Source: Arthrobacter psychrolactophilus (lineage in GTDB: Bacteria > Actinomycetota > Actinomycetes > Actinomycetales > Micrococcaceae). Taken from it: a stretch of 64,000 nucleotides of DNA. Positions within the stretch are counted from its first letter, which is position 1, and the number at the start of each line of letters is the position of its first letter. Below are positions 1 to 9,230 of this stretch, in pieces. Both the position numbers and the translations under genes were made by a program. Under the pieces are notes generated by a model. It searched no databases, was not told the DNA's origin, and saw nothing but the letters and a program-made list of their open reading frames with translations. The stretch covers positions 46,519 through 110,518 of the forward strand of contig NZ_QJVC01000009.1 in NCBI RefSeq assembly GCF_003219795.1, given 5' to 3'.

Positions 1-1
1 C

Positions 2-55
2 GAGCTGCTCTACCGTTTTTTGAAGAAGCGCGGAGCAGTCTCCGAACGCGAGTAA
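2..55 (+). CDS. C-terminal tail of an upstream protein (partial)
   Basis: An open frame enters from outside the window and ends at TAA. The 17 visible residues are basic and charged (ELLYRFLKKRGAVSERE) and do not identify a family. It runs in the same direction as the aconitase gene, whose start lies 68 bp downstream. Too little is present to assign a function. Confidence 0.4.
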   Translation, partial: ELLYRFLKKRGAVSERE

Positions 56-123
56 GGCGTGCCTAACTGGCATCCTGCCCCGTGCGTGACCAAGATAAAA
101 GCAGTGGCGAGAGGAGTCCATCA

Positions 124-2952
124 ATGACAAATGTGGACAGTTTTGGTTCCAAAGGCGTACTTAATGTCGCCGGAACCGATTACGAGATTTTCCGACTGAA
201 CTCGGTCGAAGGCGCCAAGAGCCTTCCGTTCAGCCTCAAAGTATTGCTGGAAAACATGCTTCGCACCGAAGATGGTGCGAACATCACGGCCGACCACGTA
301 CGTGCGTTGGCCGAATGGGATCCCACAGCGGAGCCCAACACCGAAATCCAGTTCACCCCGGCACGTGTCATCATGCAGGACTTCACTGGAGTTCCTTGCA
401 TCGTTGACTTGGCCACCATGCGTGAAGCCGTCAAGGAACTCGGCGGAGACCCCACCCGGGTGAACCCCTTGGCTCCGGCCGAAATGGTCATTGACCACTC
501 GGTCCAGATTGACGTGTTCGGTAACTCCAACGCCGTCGAGCGCAACATGGAGATCGAATACCAGCGCAACGGTGAGCGTTACCAGTTCCTGCGCTGGGGC
601 CAGACCGCCTTTGAAGACTTCAAGGTAGTTCCCCCGGGCATGGGCATTGTGCACCAGGTCAACATCGAGTACTTGGCCCGCACCGTGATGACCCGCGAGG
701 TCGACGGCGTTTTGCGCGCCTACCCCGACACCCTGGTCGGCACCGACTCCCACACCACCATGGTCAACGGCCTGGGCGTGTTGGGTTGGGGCGTTGGCGG
801 CATCGAAGCCGAGGCAGCCATGCTTGGCCAGCCCGTCTCCATGCTGATCCCGCGCGTTGTTGGTTTCAAGCTGACCGGGTCCATCCCGGCCGGTGCAACC
901 GCAACCGACGTTGTTTTGACCATCACCGAGCAGCTGCGTAAGCACGGCGTTGTTGGCAAGTTCGTTGAGTTCTACGGTGAAGGTGTTTCGGCTGTGCCGT
1001 TGGCCAACCGTGCAACCATCGGTAACATGAGCCCGGAATTCGGTTCCACGGCTGCCATGTTCCCGATCGACTCTGTCACGGTTGATTACCTGCGCCTGAC
1101 CGGCCGTTCCGAAGAGCAGCTTGCTCTCGTTGAGGCTTACGCCAAGGAACAGGGCCTTTGGCACGATCCTTCGGTTGAGATCAAGTTCTCCGAGTACCTC
1201 GAGCTGGACCTCTCCACCGTGGTTCCCTCGATCTCTGGCCCGAAGCGTCCCCAGGACCGCATCGAGCTCACAAACTCCAAGGAGCAGTTCCGCTCGGATC
1301 TGTTGAACTACGTCTCTGCAGATGCAAACGCCGATGGCAACACGGTTGACGAGTCCTTGGAAGAATCCTTCCCGGCCTCGGATGCCCCGTCCTTCACTCA
1401 CCCGGGCGGACACACCCACGACACCGAGCGCGTCGTAGTTTCCGCCGCCAACGGTGCCCAGGGTCGTACCTCTAACCCGATCCACGTCAAGAACGAATCA
1501 GGCGTTGAATTCGAGCTGGACCACGGTGCAGTCTCGATCGCCTCGATCACCTCTTGCACCAACACCTCCAACCCCTCCGTGATGCTCGCTGCAGCCGTTT
1601 TGGCTCGCAACGCCGTCAACAAGGGTCTGTTGTCCAAGCCGTGGGTCAAGACCTCCGTTGCTCCGGGCTCCAAGGTTGTCACCGACTACTACGAGAAGTC
1701 CGGACTTGTTCCCTTCTTGGAGAAGCTCGGCTTCTACACCGTTGGTTATGGTTGTGCTACGTGTATCGGTAACTCCGGCCCCTTGGACACCGAAGTTTCA
1801 GCAGCAATTGCTGAAAACGACCTGTCCGTGACGGCCGTCCTTTCCGGTAACCGTAACTTCGAAGGCCGCATCAACCCGGACGTCAAGATGAACTACCTGG
1901 CCTCACCGCCGTTGGTTATCGCATACGCCCTGGCCGGTTCCATGGACTTCGATTTTGACAACGATGCACTCGGCCAGGACGCCGACGGCAACGATGTCTT
2001 CTTGGCTGACATCTGGCCGAACCCGGTTGAGGTCCAGGAAGTTATGGACGCCTCCATCGACCGCGAGATGTTCACCAACTCCTACGCCACCATCTTCGAT
2101 GGCGACGATCGCTGGAAGGCTCTGGAAACTCCCGAAGGCAACACCTTCGAGTGGGATCCCAAGTCCACCTACGTCCGGAAGCCGCCGTACTTCGAGGGTA
2201 TGAAGGCTGAAGCTGATCCCGTTTCCGACATCGCCGGCGCACGCGTGCTGTTGAAGCTCGGCGATTCGGTCACGACCGACCACATCAGCCCCGCAGGTTC
2301 CTTCAAGTCGGAAACCCCGGCCGGACAGTACCTCTTGGCTAACGGTGTCGAGCGCAAGGACTTCAACTCCTACGGTTCACGCCGTGGAAACCACGAAGTC
2401 ATGATTCGCGGAACCTTCGCGAACATCCGTATCCGCAACCAGATCCTGGACAACGTCGAGGGTGGCTTCACTCGCGACTTCACCCAGGCTGGCGGCCCGC
2501 AGGCGTACATCTACGATGCGTCCGTCAACTACCAGGCTGCCGGCACCCCGCTGGTTGTCTTGGCTGGTAAGGAATACGGCTCCGGCTCCTCACGTGACTG
2601 GGCCGCCAAGGGCACCGCACTGTTGGGCGTCAAGGCTGTCGTTGCCGAGAGCTACGAGCGTATTCACCGCTCGAACCTTATCGGTATGGGTGTCCTGCCG
2701 CTGCAGTACCCGGCTGGTGCGAACGCTGCCTCACTGGGTCTGACCGGCACGGAAACCTTCTCTGTTGAAGGCGTCACCGAGCTGAACAATGGCACCACGC
2801 CCAAGACCCTCAAGGTCACGGCTGTTGCTGAAGATGGCACCACGGTGAGCTTCGATGCCGATCTGCGCATCGACACACCCGGTGAAGCTGATTACTACCG
2901 TAACGGCGGCATCTTGCAGTACGTACTGCGTCAGATCTCCGCTAAGGCATAA
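124..2952 (+). CDS. acnA: Aconitate hydratase A
   Basis: Isomerises citrate to isocitrate through cis-aconitate in the TCA cycle; a cytosolic [4Fe-4S] enzyme. The 942-residue product has the three cluster cysteines of the AcnA/IRP family, Cys478 in SCTNTSNP and Cys544/Cys547 in [10 protein letters not shown], with the family spacing of 66 and 3 residues. The swivel domain follows ([13 protein letters not shown], then [15 protein letters not shown]). An extra acidic and His-rich loop around residues 395-440 is common in actinobacterial aconitases. ATG 124 was chosen over the in-frame GTG at 82 because GAGGAG (111-116) sits 7 nt before it and family similarity begins there. A strong terminator follows the stop. 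Confidence 0.97.
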   Translation: MTNVDSFGSKGVLNVAGTDYEIFRLNSVEGAKSLPFSLKVLLENMLRTEDGANITADHVRALAEWDPTAEPNTEIQFTPARVIMQDFTGVPCIVDLATMREAVKELGGDPTRVNPLAPAEMVIDHSVQIDVFGNSNAVERNMEIEYQRNGERYQFLRWGQTAFEDFKVVPPGMGIVHQVNIEYLARTVMTREVDGVLRAYPDTLVGTDSHTTMVNGLGVLGWGVGGIEAEAAMLGQPVSMLIPRVVGFKLTGSIPAGATATDVVLTITEQLRKHGVVGKFVEFYGEGVSAVPLANRATIGNMSPEFGSTAAMFPIDSVTVDYLRLTGRSEEQLALVEAYAKEQGLWHDPSVEIKFSEYLELDLSTVVPSISGPKRPQDRIELTNSKEQFRSDLLNYVSADANADGNTVDESLEESFPASDAPSFTHPGGHTHDTERVVVSAANGAQGRTSNPIHVKNESGVEFELDHGAVSIASITSCTNTSNPSVMLAAAVLARNAVNKGLLSKPWVKTSVAPGSKVVTDYYEKSGLVPFLEKLGFYTVGYGCATCIGNSGPLDTEVSAAIAENDLSVTAVLSGNRNFEGRINPDVKMNYLASPPLVIAYALAGSMDFDFDNDALGQDADGNDVFLADIWPNPVEVQEVMDASIDREMFTNSYATIFDGDDRWKALETPEGNTFEWDPKSTYVRKPPYFEGMKAEADPVSDIAGARVLLKLGDSVTTDHISPAGSFKSETPAGQYLLANGVERKDFNSYGSRRGNHEVMIRGTFANIRIRNQILDNVEGGFTRDFTQAGGPQAYIYDASVNYQAAGTPLVVLAGKEYGSGSSRDWAAKGTALLGVKAVVAESYERIHRSNLIGMGVLPLQYPAGANAASLGLTGTETFSVEGVTELNNGTTPKTLKVTAVAEDGTTVSFDADLRIDTPGEADYYRNGGILQYVLRQISAKA

Positions 2953-2971
2953 TTAGCGAGCTTTGATCTAA

Positions 2972-3006
2972 AGGCGGGTATTCGGGAAACCGAATACCCG
3001 CCTTTT
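2972..3006 (+). terminator. Rho-independent terminator after acnA
   Basis: A perfect 14-bp stem (AGGCGGGTATTCGG and its complement) around a GAAA loop, ending in a run of T. It separates acnA from dxs. Confidence 0.9.
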
Positions 3007-3172
3007 TGCGTTAATTCGCTGCCAGAGGCATGAATTGGCGGTTGCTGATGCCCTGGCAGCCCCGCCTGGGCGCAATTCACACGAGAAATTCTCTGCCGCG
3101 GGCGGAGTTCGGTGTGGGGAGCGGCAGGGACGCGATATTGTAGACGTTGACTGTGCACCCAGGGAGGTACCA

Positions 3173-5164
3173 ATGGGACTTTTAGAAACCATCACGCATC
3201 CGCGCGAACTGAAAAAACTCAGTGACACGCAAATGGAAGCCTTGGCCCAAGAAATTCGGGACTTCCTCGTCACGAACGTTTCACAAACCGGCGGCCACCT
3301 TGGCCCCAACCTTGGTGTTGTTGAATTGACGCTGGCCGTCCACCGGGTGTTTGAATCACCCCGCGACAGTGTCATCTTTGACACGGGCCACCAGTCCTAC
3401 GTGCATAAGCTCGTGACGGGTCGACAGGACTTCTCCACATTGCGTCAGCAGGGCGGACTCTCCGGCTACCCCGACCGAGGCGAATCCGAGCACGACATCG
3501 TCGAAAGCTCGCATGCCTCCTCCTCACTTTCCTGGGCCGATGGAATTGCCCGGGCACGTCAACTCAACGGTGAAACTGACCGCTACGTTGTCGCCATCAT
3601 CGGTGATGGTGCGCTGACCGGCGGCATGACCTGGGAAGCCATCAACAATATTGCCGCCGACAAGGATCGCAGGCTCGTGATCGTGGTCAACGACAATGGC
3701 CGCTCCTACGCCCCCACCATTGGTGGTGTGGCCGACTATTTGGCGTCCCTGCGCCCGGCCTTAGACCAGGTACGAACCCACCGACGCTACGAGGCGTCCA
3801 TGTCGTGGGGCAAGCAGCGTTTGCAGGACGGCAACGTCGTCGGACAGTTTGTCTACAAGAGCCTTCACGCCGCTAAGAAGGGCGTCAAGGACTGGTGGGC
3901 ACCCCAGGGGCTCTTCGAAGATCTGGGCATTAAGTACATTGGCCCCATTGACGGCCACGATCAAAAAGCCATGGAAAACGCCCTGGCCGCCGCGAAGAAC
4001 TATGGCGGACCGGTCATCGTTCATGCTTTCACGGAGAAGGGCCGCGGCTACGCGCCGGCCCGCGCCGACGTCAACGACCAGTTCCATGCGGTGGGAGTCA
4101 TCGACCCCGAAACCGGTGCCTCCATTGAGGAATCCGGCGGAATGTCCTGGACAAGCGTCTTTGGCGAGGAAATTGCCACAATCGCCGAGGAACGCCAGGA
4201 CATCGTCGGTATCACGGGCGCCATGTTGCTGCCCGTTGGCTTGGCGAAGTTCGCCCAGAAGTTCCCCGACCGCGTCATCGACGTGGGCATCGCCGAACAG
4301 CACGCCCTCACCATGGCGGCCGGCATGGCCTTTGGCGGCCTACACCCCGTCGTCGCCATCTACGCGACGTTCCTGAACCGCGCCTTTGATCAGCTCCTCA
4401 TGGATGTGGCCCTGCACAAGGCCGGCGTGACGATCGTGCTTGACCGTGCCGGCGTGACAGGACCCGACGGTCCCAGCCACCACGGCATGTGGGATATGTC
4501 CATGCTGCAGATCATTCCCGGCCTGCACCTGGCTGCCCCGCGCGATGCCGTGCGCCTCCGCGAGGAATTGCGCGAGGCCGTGGCCATCTCTGATGCACCC
4601 AGCGTTGTGCGTTATTCCAAGGGCAAGGCCGGCCCGGAAATCGCGGCCATCGAGCGCTTGTACGACGGCGTCGACGTCCTGGCGCGTCAGCGTCAAGACA
4701 TGGCGCAGGCCAACTCGGACACCGAAACCGACGTTTTGATTGTCAGCGTTGGCGCCATGAGCGAGCTCTCGCTCGAGGTGGCTCAGCGCATCGGCGATCA
4801 AGGCATCACCTCCACCGTGGTGGATCCGCGCTGGGTGCTGCCGGTGCCGCGTTCCATCGTGCAGTTGGCCTCGCAGCACCGCATCGTCATCGTGGTCGAG
4901 GACGGCGTCCGCGCCGGTGGTGTGGGCTCACGCATCCGCCAGGAGCTCCGTGCCGCCGGCATCGACACGGCTCTGAACGAGGTCGGCCTGCCGGTTGAGT
5001 TCCTGGCCCACGGTAGCCGCGCCCAAGTCTTGGAGCGCGTGGGTCTCACCGCTCAGCGCGTGGCCCAGGACGTCGTCGAACAGGTCCTTGGCACGAAGGT
5101 GCCCTTTGCCCGTCCGCTCCCGGGCCAGGCCGCCCCGCGCACGGGTCAGCTGCCGATCCTGTGA
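3173..5164 (+). CDS. dxs: 1-deoxy-D-xylulose-5-phosphate synthase
   Basis: Condenses pyruvate and glyceraldehyde-3-phosphate, using thiamine diphosphate, into DXP, the first step of the MEP isoprenoid pathway (also a precursor for thiamine and pyridoxal in many bacteria). The 663 residues are a normal length. Visible parts are the ThDP motif [16 protein letters not shown] from Gly144, the transketolase pyrimidine-binding domain with the family glutamate at about Glu375 in [28 protein letters not shown], and a C-terminal transketolase domain. ATG 3173 has AGGGAGG at 3161-3167; the longer open frame upstream runs back over the terminator region and is not expected to be coding. The stop overlaps the next GTG start. 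Confidence 0.97.
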   Translation: MGLLETITHPRELKKLSDTQMEALAQEIRDFLVTNVSQTGGHLGPNLGVVELTLAVHRVFESPRDSVIFDTGHQSYVHKLVTGRQDFSTLRQQGGLSGYPDRGESEHDIVESSHASSSLSWADGIARARQLNGETDRYVVAIIGDGALTGGMTWEAINNIAADKDRRLVIVVNDNGRSYAPTIGGVADYLASLRPALDQVRTHRRYEASMSWGKQRLQDGNVVGQFVYKSLHAAKKGVKDWWAPQGLFEDLGIKYIGPIDGHDQKAMENALAAAKNYGGPVIVHAFTEKGRGYAPARADVNDQFHAVGVIDPETGASIEESGGMSWTSVFGEEIATIAEERQDIVGITGAMLLPVGLAKFAQKFPDRVIDVGIAEQHALTMAAGMAFGGLHPVVAIYATFLNRAFDQLLMDVALHKAGVTIVLDRAGVTGPDGPSHHGMWDMSMLQIIPGLHLAAPRDAVRLREELREAVAISDAPSVVRYSKGKAGPEIAAIERLYDGVDVLARQRQDMAQANSDTETDVLIVSVGAMSELSLEVAQRIGDQGITSTVVDPRWVLPVPRSIVQLASQHRIVIVVEDGVRAGGVGSRIRQELRAAGIDTALNEVGLPVEFLAHGSRAQVLERVGLTAQRVAQDVVEQVLGTKVPFARPLPGQAAPRTGQLPIL

Positions 5165-5751
5165 CGGCTGCGAAGGAAGCTCTGCTCCCGTTGCAGCACG
5201 CTGCCGACGCCCCGCGTCCCGGAGATCTAGTGGTCGCCCGGAACCGGAAGTACGATGGCACGGCGCACTGGGTTGTCCCGGGACGTTACCTCGGCAGCGA
5301 CGAGTTTGGGCACTGGATGTTTCAGGGCACGAACGAGTTCATTTCGCGCCCCGGTGCCGCGCTCTACACTGAATCCGACGCCATCTTACTCATCCCGTTC
5401 ACCGGCGACTGGGTGGCCACCTTTTATGATGAGGCACACCCGGAACGCGTCGAGCTGTACATCGACTTAGCGATTGAGCTTGCTTGGCGCCGCATTCGCC
5501 CCGACGTGGTTGAGTTTCACATCATCGACATGGACCTTGACGTGGTGCGCACCCAAGCGCGCGGACTGTACGTCGATGACGAAGATGAATTTGCCCAGCA
5601 CCGCATTGAGCTGGCCTACCCTGACGAGCTGTGCACCCGCATGGAATCCGCCTGCGCGGACCTCGTCACGGCCGTGGCCGGCGCTAACGCCCCATTCGAC
5701 GGTCGCGATGCGGCCTGGTTCACCCTAGGAAGGACGTCGCCATCACTATGA
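5161..5751 (+). CDS. DUF402 domain protein
   Basis: A 196-residue protein matching the DUF402 fold, an OB-like beta barrel found alone or fused to RNA-processing domains in Gram-positive bacteria; some relatives act on nucleotides. The core is visible as WVVPGRYLG, an acidic stretch FYIDLAIE-like ([12 protein letters not shown]), and the IIDMDLDVV strand rich in aspartates that could bind a metal. GTG at 5161 overlaps the dxs stop by 4 bases (GTGA), so the two are translationally coupled. The substrate cannot be read from the sequence; a link to isoprenoid synthesis rests only on position. Confidence 0.8.
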   Translation: MTAAKEALLPLQHAADAPRPGDLVVARNRKYDGTAHWVVPGRYLGSDEFGHWMFQGTNEFISRPGAALYTESDAILLIPFTGDWVATFYDEAHPERVELYIDLAIELAWRRIRPDVVEFHIIDMDLDVVRTQARGLYVDDEDEFAQHRIELAYPDELCTRMESACADLVTAVAGANAPFDGRDAAWFTLGRTSPSL

Positions 5752-6404
5752 GCGATCACAACACCAGCGAACAGAGTAACGCAACAATTTTGGCGGGCCT
5801 GGACCCGAATATTGTGCGCATGTACAAGAAGGACGACGCCGGAGCCCTTTCTTTCCGTGAAGCGTGGGTTGACGCTGGGGGAACCGAGGAGACGGACGAG
5901 GCTGCCGCGATCTTCTTCGTTGTCAACCACGGAGCCGTGGGACACCTGAGCACCTCCAAAGAGGTCACGGTTGAAACCCTTGAAGAGGCCGAAGCCATGC
6001 TCGTCGCCTTTGCCGAGCAGTGCGCCGAGGATGGCTACGCCGTACTCGCCCGCGAGGATCAGACGCTCGTCGTGGCTCAGTTCGCGTTGAAGAATGACCG
6101 GGTGTCCGATCGCGACAAGCACCTAGCCTTCCGCGTGAAAGAGTCCTTGACCTCGCACCTAGCCTGGCGTGGCAGTGGCGTGTTGGAAAAGATGGAATTC
6201 ACTGCGGCAGGTCACGGCCTGGGCAAGCTCAACGTCTACATCGTGGCTCCCGACCCGGCCCGCGCCGTCGCCAACATCAAGGTCTGCATCCGCGAGGAAA
6301 AGCTTGACTTCACGAAGCTGACCGTCGCGACGGGCCCCATCGAAGATCCCAGTGCCCTGCGCGCCAAGCACAGCCCCACAGGCACCACCATCTTCAGCCT
6401 GTAA
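5748..6404 (+). CDS. Conserved actinobacterial protein of unknown function
   Basis: A 218-residue soluble acidic protein with no signal peptide or membrane segment. I do not recognise a catalytic motif. The first half mixes helices and strands (ILAGLDPNIVRMYKKDDAGALSFREAW), and the second half holds a hydrophobic beta-rich section (GLGKLNVYIVAPDPARAVANIKVCI). ATG 5748 overlaps the DUF402 stop (ATGA); AGGAAGGA at 5727-5734 is a somewhat distant ribosome site. It ends the dxs-DUF402 transcription unit, and the palindromic repeat begins 54 bp after its stop. Confidence 0.75.
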   Translation: MSDHNTSEQSNATILAGLDPNIVRMYKKDDAGALSFREAWVDAGGTEETDEAAAIFFVVNHGAVGHLSTSKEVTVETLEEAEAMLVAFAEQCAEDGYAVLAREDQTLVVAQFALKNDRVSDRDKHLAFRVKESLTSHLAWRGSGVLEKMEFTAAGHGLGKLNVYIVAPDPARAVANIKVCIREEKLDFTKLTVATGPIEDPSALRAKHSPTGTTIFSL

Positions 6405-6458
6405 CCCTCCGCCGAGCCTACCCGCTCCCGTCATCCCTCCCTTCTTCCCTTCCCCTCT

Positions 6459-6531
6459 GATCTGTGTGGCAGTTGTTACTGCGTCAAGCGCTTGATCTGC
6501 TCGATTTGCGGTAGCAACTGGATCACAGATC
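6459..6531. repeat. Palindromic repeat, copy 1 of 3
   Basis: An imperfect palindrome: arms 6459-6482 and 6508-6531 match at about 19 of 24 positions, around a 25-nt centre that contains AAGCGCTT. It is clearly related to 7537-7610 and 31519-31588, in the same orientation. The outer arm motif is GATCTGTGTGGCAGTTG. The right arm encodes the last codons and stop of the nuclease-like gene on the minus strand (Asp-Leu-stop from GATCTGTGA). Confidence 0.85.
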
Positions 6532-7473
6532 GGAGGAGGGGCGCCAGCCGTGGGCCCAAAGGGCTTCGCGTACTTTGCGGACGGCTTCTTTGGCGTCGTT
6601 TTGCATGTGATGCCTCATGATGCGCACCTCGCTCCATCCAGCGTTGGCGTAGTCCTCGGCTCTGAGAACGTCCTTCTCTACTTGGCGCGGGTCAGCGTGC
6701 GTATTGCCGTCATATTCCACCGCGACCTTGTAGTCGGGATAGGACTGGTCCGGTTGTCGGATGACACCGTTCACCAAAAGGGTTGGCTCGTTGAGATGAG
6801 GTTCGGGCAAGCCCGCAGCGCTACACGCGAGGCGCAGTTTAGTTTCCTGCGGCGAATCAGAACCGACGCGAGCCAACTCGAGTGCCGCCCGGGCTTTGAC
6901 TATTCCGGGGGTGCCGGGGTGACGAGAGAGTAGTTCGGATAGCTCCTCGAGAGTTACATACTCCTCGTTTCGTCGTTCAAACGCTGGCCGCGGAATCCGA
7001 ATCAGGTGATCGGCGGTGACCACCAATTCCTCCACGGACATACTCCGTGCGCAATCGAGCCATGTCCTCGCCCGTGAGGTCAACCAAAGACCGTCGACAA
7101 GCTGCACCTCGTCGGTGTCAAACATGGTGCGATGGCCCTGGATGCCGGAGCGCCGCGGTATTGAGTGCGGATACTGGCGCGAGATATGGATGGTTCCCGA
7201 CGTTGCCTCAGGGAGAAAACCGGGCAGTTCCCAGAGGATAAATGCCGTAGCATGGGAGGCCGCCGAATAGCCCGTGACCTGGGTGTAGGGGCGGGTGAGC
7301 AGGGCCAGAGAAAGCGCGGCGTCATCTTGTCCGTGGATGGCTTTGATGCCGCGACTGAGGTTGACGATGTCTTGGCGTCGCAATCGCGCGTAGCTCAGTC
7401 CAAGTTCCTGGGCTTGGGCTACGGTAAACGGGGAATTGCGAATGCTCGAGGGAAAATTTTCGAAGGCGCTCAT
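6523..7473 (-). CDS. DUF559/PD-(D/E)XK-fold protein with AbiEi-like N-terminus
   Basis: A 316-residue protein. The N-terminal third (FTVAQAQELGLSYARLRR, then VNLSRGIKAI) resembles the helix-turn-helix start of AbiEi-type proteins. The C-terminal part has the order seen in DUF559/Vsr-like nucleases: ETKLRLA with Glu210, PDYKVAVEYDGNTH with Asp247, Glu253, Asp255 and His259, then RAEDYANAGWSEVRIMRHH. These are the candidate metal-binding residues. A DNA-nicking or repair role is inference; no toxin partner is adjacent. The gene lies between two palindromic repeats, its stop inside one and its start 64 bp from the other. No clear ribosome site precedes ATG 7473, so a short or absent leader is possible. 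Confidence 0.8.
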   Translation of the reverse strand: MSAFENFPSSIRNSPFTVAQAQELGLSYARLRRQDIVNLSRGIKAIHGQDDAALSLALLTRPYTQVTGYSAASHATAFILWELPGFLPEATSGTIHISRQYPHSIPRRSGIQGHRTMFDTDEVQLVDGLWLTSRARTWLDCARSMSVEELVVTADHLIRIPRPAFERRNEEYVTLEELSELLSRHPGTPGIVKARAALELARVGSDSPQETKLRLACSAAGLPEPHLNEPTLLVNGVIRQPDQSYPDYKVAVEYDGNTHADPRQVEKDVLRAEDYANAGWSEVRIMRHHMQNDAKEAVRKVREALWAHGWRPSSDL

Positions 7474-7536
7474 GGAACAAGAATGGCAACTTTTGCCGTT
7501 CTTTGCTGGGAGTTATCCACAGCCTGCTCCTTCCTC

Positions 7537-7610
7537 GGATCTGTGTAGCAGTTGATACCGTAGTAAGCGCTTTCTCGTCGGAAATTCGGTATCTACTGCC
7601 ACTCAGATCC
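7537..7610. repeat. Palindromic repeat, copy 2 of 3
   Basis: The best-preserved copy: 24-nt arms at 7537-7560 and 7587-7610 match at 21 of 24 positions, around a 26-nt centre with the palindrome AAGCGCTT at 7565-7572. The right flank AGGGGTGGGGA resembles the flank of copy 3 (AGGTGGGGA). It lies between the divergent starts of the nuclease-like gene and the aldo/keto reductase gene. Confidence 0.88.
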
Positions 7611-7653
7611 AGGGGTGGGGATGAGTGGGGCATCTTTTGGCTATTGTGGAGCT

Positions 7654-8643
7654 ATGACGCAGAACCACATTGAATACCGCCAAGTAGGCCGCTCCGGCTT
7701 GACCGCTTCCACCGTTGGCCTGGGGTGCAACAACCTCGGCCGCAGCGGGACGGTGACGCAGACGCAAGAGGGAAGTAACGCCGTCGTGCATGCCGCACTG
7801 GATGCCGGCATCACCCACTTTGACGTGGCAGATAACTATGGCATGACCGCTGGCCTGAGTGAGACCATCCTGGGTAAGGCCCTGGGCGCCCAGCGTGAGA
7901 ACGTGGTGATCGCGAGCAAGTTCGGCATGGATACCGGCGGTGCGAATGGCGTGGATTGGGGCCGTCGCGGTTCGCGCAAGTACATCCGTCAGGCCATCGA
8001 GGCATCCCTGCGACGCCTGAACACCGACTACCTGGATCTGTATTATTACCACACCCCGGACGGGCACACCCCGATGGCGGAGACACTCTCTACCCTGGAC
8101 GATCTGGTCCACGAGGGCAAGATTCGCTACTTCGGTCACTCAAATCTTGCTGGATGGCAGATCGCCGACGCCGAACACACCGCGCGCGCCCGCGGCACCG
8201 AGCGCTTCATCGCGAGCCAGAATCACTACAACCTGCTGGATCGTCGTGCCGAGCAGGAAGTCACTCCTGCCGCTGAAGCCTACGGGCTCGGCGTCATGCC
8301 GTACTTCCCGCTCGCGAACGGCCTGTTGACGGGCAAGTACAAGGGCGGCGCAGTTCCGGAAGGTAGCCGCCTCTCGCATACCCGTCAGCACATGGTCTCC
8401 GACGCCGATCAGGCCCAGTTCGCTGCGTTTAGCGCCTTTGCCGCGGCTCGGGAACTGACCGAGGTGCAGGTGGCGTTCTCCTGGCTGGCCGCTCAGCCCG
8501 CCGTGGCCAGTGTCATTGCCGGCGCCACGAAGCCCGAGCAGGTGCGGGAAAATGCTGCGGCCGTGAGCTGGAAGCCCACGGCCGCGGATCTGGCCGAGCT
8601 GGACACCATCTTCCCGAAGGTGCCCAAGGTCGCCCTGTTCTAA
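7654..8643 (+). CDS. Aldo/keto reductase
   Basis: An NADPH-dependent oxidoreductase of the AKR superfamily, 329 residues, soluble. The catalytic tetrad is visible as Asp57 and Tyr62 (FDVADNYG), Lys89 (IASKFG) and His133 (YYYHTPDG). ASQNHYNLLDR and the NADPH-contact part near ASVIAGATKPEQV are also typical of the potassium-channel-beta/YghZ-like branch. ATG 7654 is preferred to the in-frame ATG at 7621 because similarity begins at MTQNHIEYRQVGRSGL and GTGGAG lies just before it. The substrate is unknown; such enzymes often reduce aldehydes or ketones. The end is convergent with the Rieske gene, 8 bp apart. Confidence 0.9.
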   Translation: MTQNHIEYRQVGRSGLTASTVGLGCNNLGRSGTVTQTQEGSNAVVHAALDAGITHFDVADNYGMTAGLSETILGKALGAQRENVVIASKFGMDTGGANGVDWGRRGSRKYIRQAIEASLRRLNTDYLDLYYYHTPDGHTPMAETLSTLDDLVHEGKIRYFGHSNLAGWQIADAEHTARARGTERFIASQNHYNLLDRRAEQEVTPAAEAYGLGVMPYFPLANGLLTGKYKGGAVPEGSRLSHTRQHMVSDADQAQFAAFSAFAAARELTEVQVAFSWLAAQPAVASVIAGATKPEQVRENAAAVSWKPTAADLAELDTIFPKVPKVALF

Positions 8644-8651
8644 AGTGCTCG

Positions 8652-9104
8652 CTACATCGAGACGGTGATCCATTCACCGTCAATGGCGGCGGCGAAACGG
8701 GGGAGGGCTTCCTTTGCGGGGCCCGAGACCACCGTTCCGTCGCTGCCCTTGAAGACGCTGCCGTGGCAGGGGCATTTGAAGTCTTCGTTGTGCGGGGCCA
8801 CCTTGCATCCGGCGTGCGTGCAGATGTCGCTGTACGCCAAAATAGTGGTTTCATCGGGTCGGAACAAGATCACGTCGACGCCGTTAGCCGTGCCCACCGC
8901 CGTGGCACCTACAGCTAGTTCGGAGACCTTGCCGACCTGATGCGGGGTGCCGCCGGTGGGGATTTCGGCTGGCGTGGCGCCCTTTTTCGCGCCCGCATTT
9001 CCCGCCGGCGCACACCCTGCCAACGCGAGAGCGCAGGCTGCTCCGGAAGCGGCGGTGGTGGCTCGGAGGGCGGAACGACGGCTCAGTGATGGTTCAACAA
9101 TCAT
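8652..9104 (-). CDS. Exported Rieske [2Fe-2S] protein
   Basis: A 150-residue Rieske-type electron-transfer protein. It begins with a twin-arginine-like signal (LSRRSALR) and a lipobox-like LAGC at Cys31, so it is probably exported and lipid-anchored. The cluster motif is complete: CTHAGC with Cys95, His97 and disulfide Cys100, then CPCHGSVF with Cys111, disulfide Cys113 and His114. Single-domain proteins of this kind are common in actinobacteria and are distinct from the much longer QcrA. No oxygenase or cytochrome gene is adjacent, so the partner is unknown. Confidence 0.9.
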   Translation of the reverse strand: MIVEPSLSRRSALRATTAASGAACALALAGCAPAGNAGAKKGATPAEIPTGGTPHQVGKVSELAVGATAVGTANGVDVILFRPDETTILAYSDICTHAGCKVAPHNEDFKCPCHGSVFKGSDGTVVSGPAKEALPRFAAAIDGEWITVSM

Positions 9105-9176
9105 GCCCTCATTCTCTCAGGTTCCTGAGCCGGAAGGCGAAACGGCCACCGCCAGTGCCCGTTAACGAGGACGCCG

Positions 9177-9213
9177 CCGGACCCTCACCGTGGCAGTCAC
9201 GGTGAGGGTCCGG
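9177..9213 (-). terminator. Hairpin after fadB
   Basis: A perfect 16-bp stem (CCGGACCCTCACCGTG and its complement) with a 5-nt loop just after the fadB stop. There is no clear T tract on the minus strand, so termination is probable rather than certain. Confidence 0.6.
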
Positions 9214-9230
9214 CGTCGTACTGGGTGTGG

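Noticed and set aside
121-1485. 454-residue minus-strand open frame
   Set aside because: Antisense to acnA; shadow of a highly biased coding sequence.
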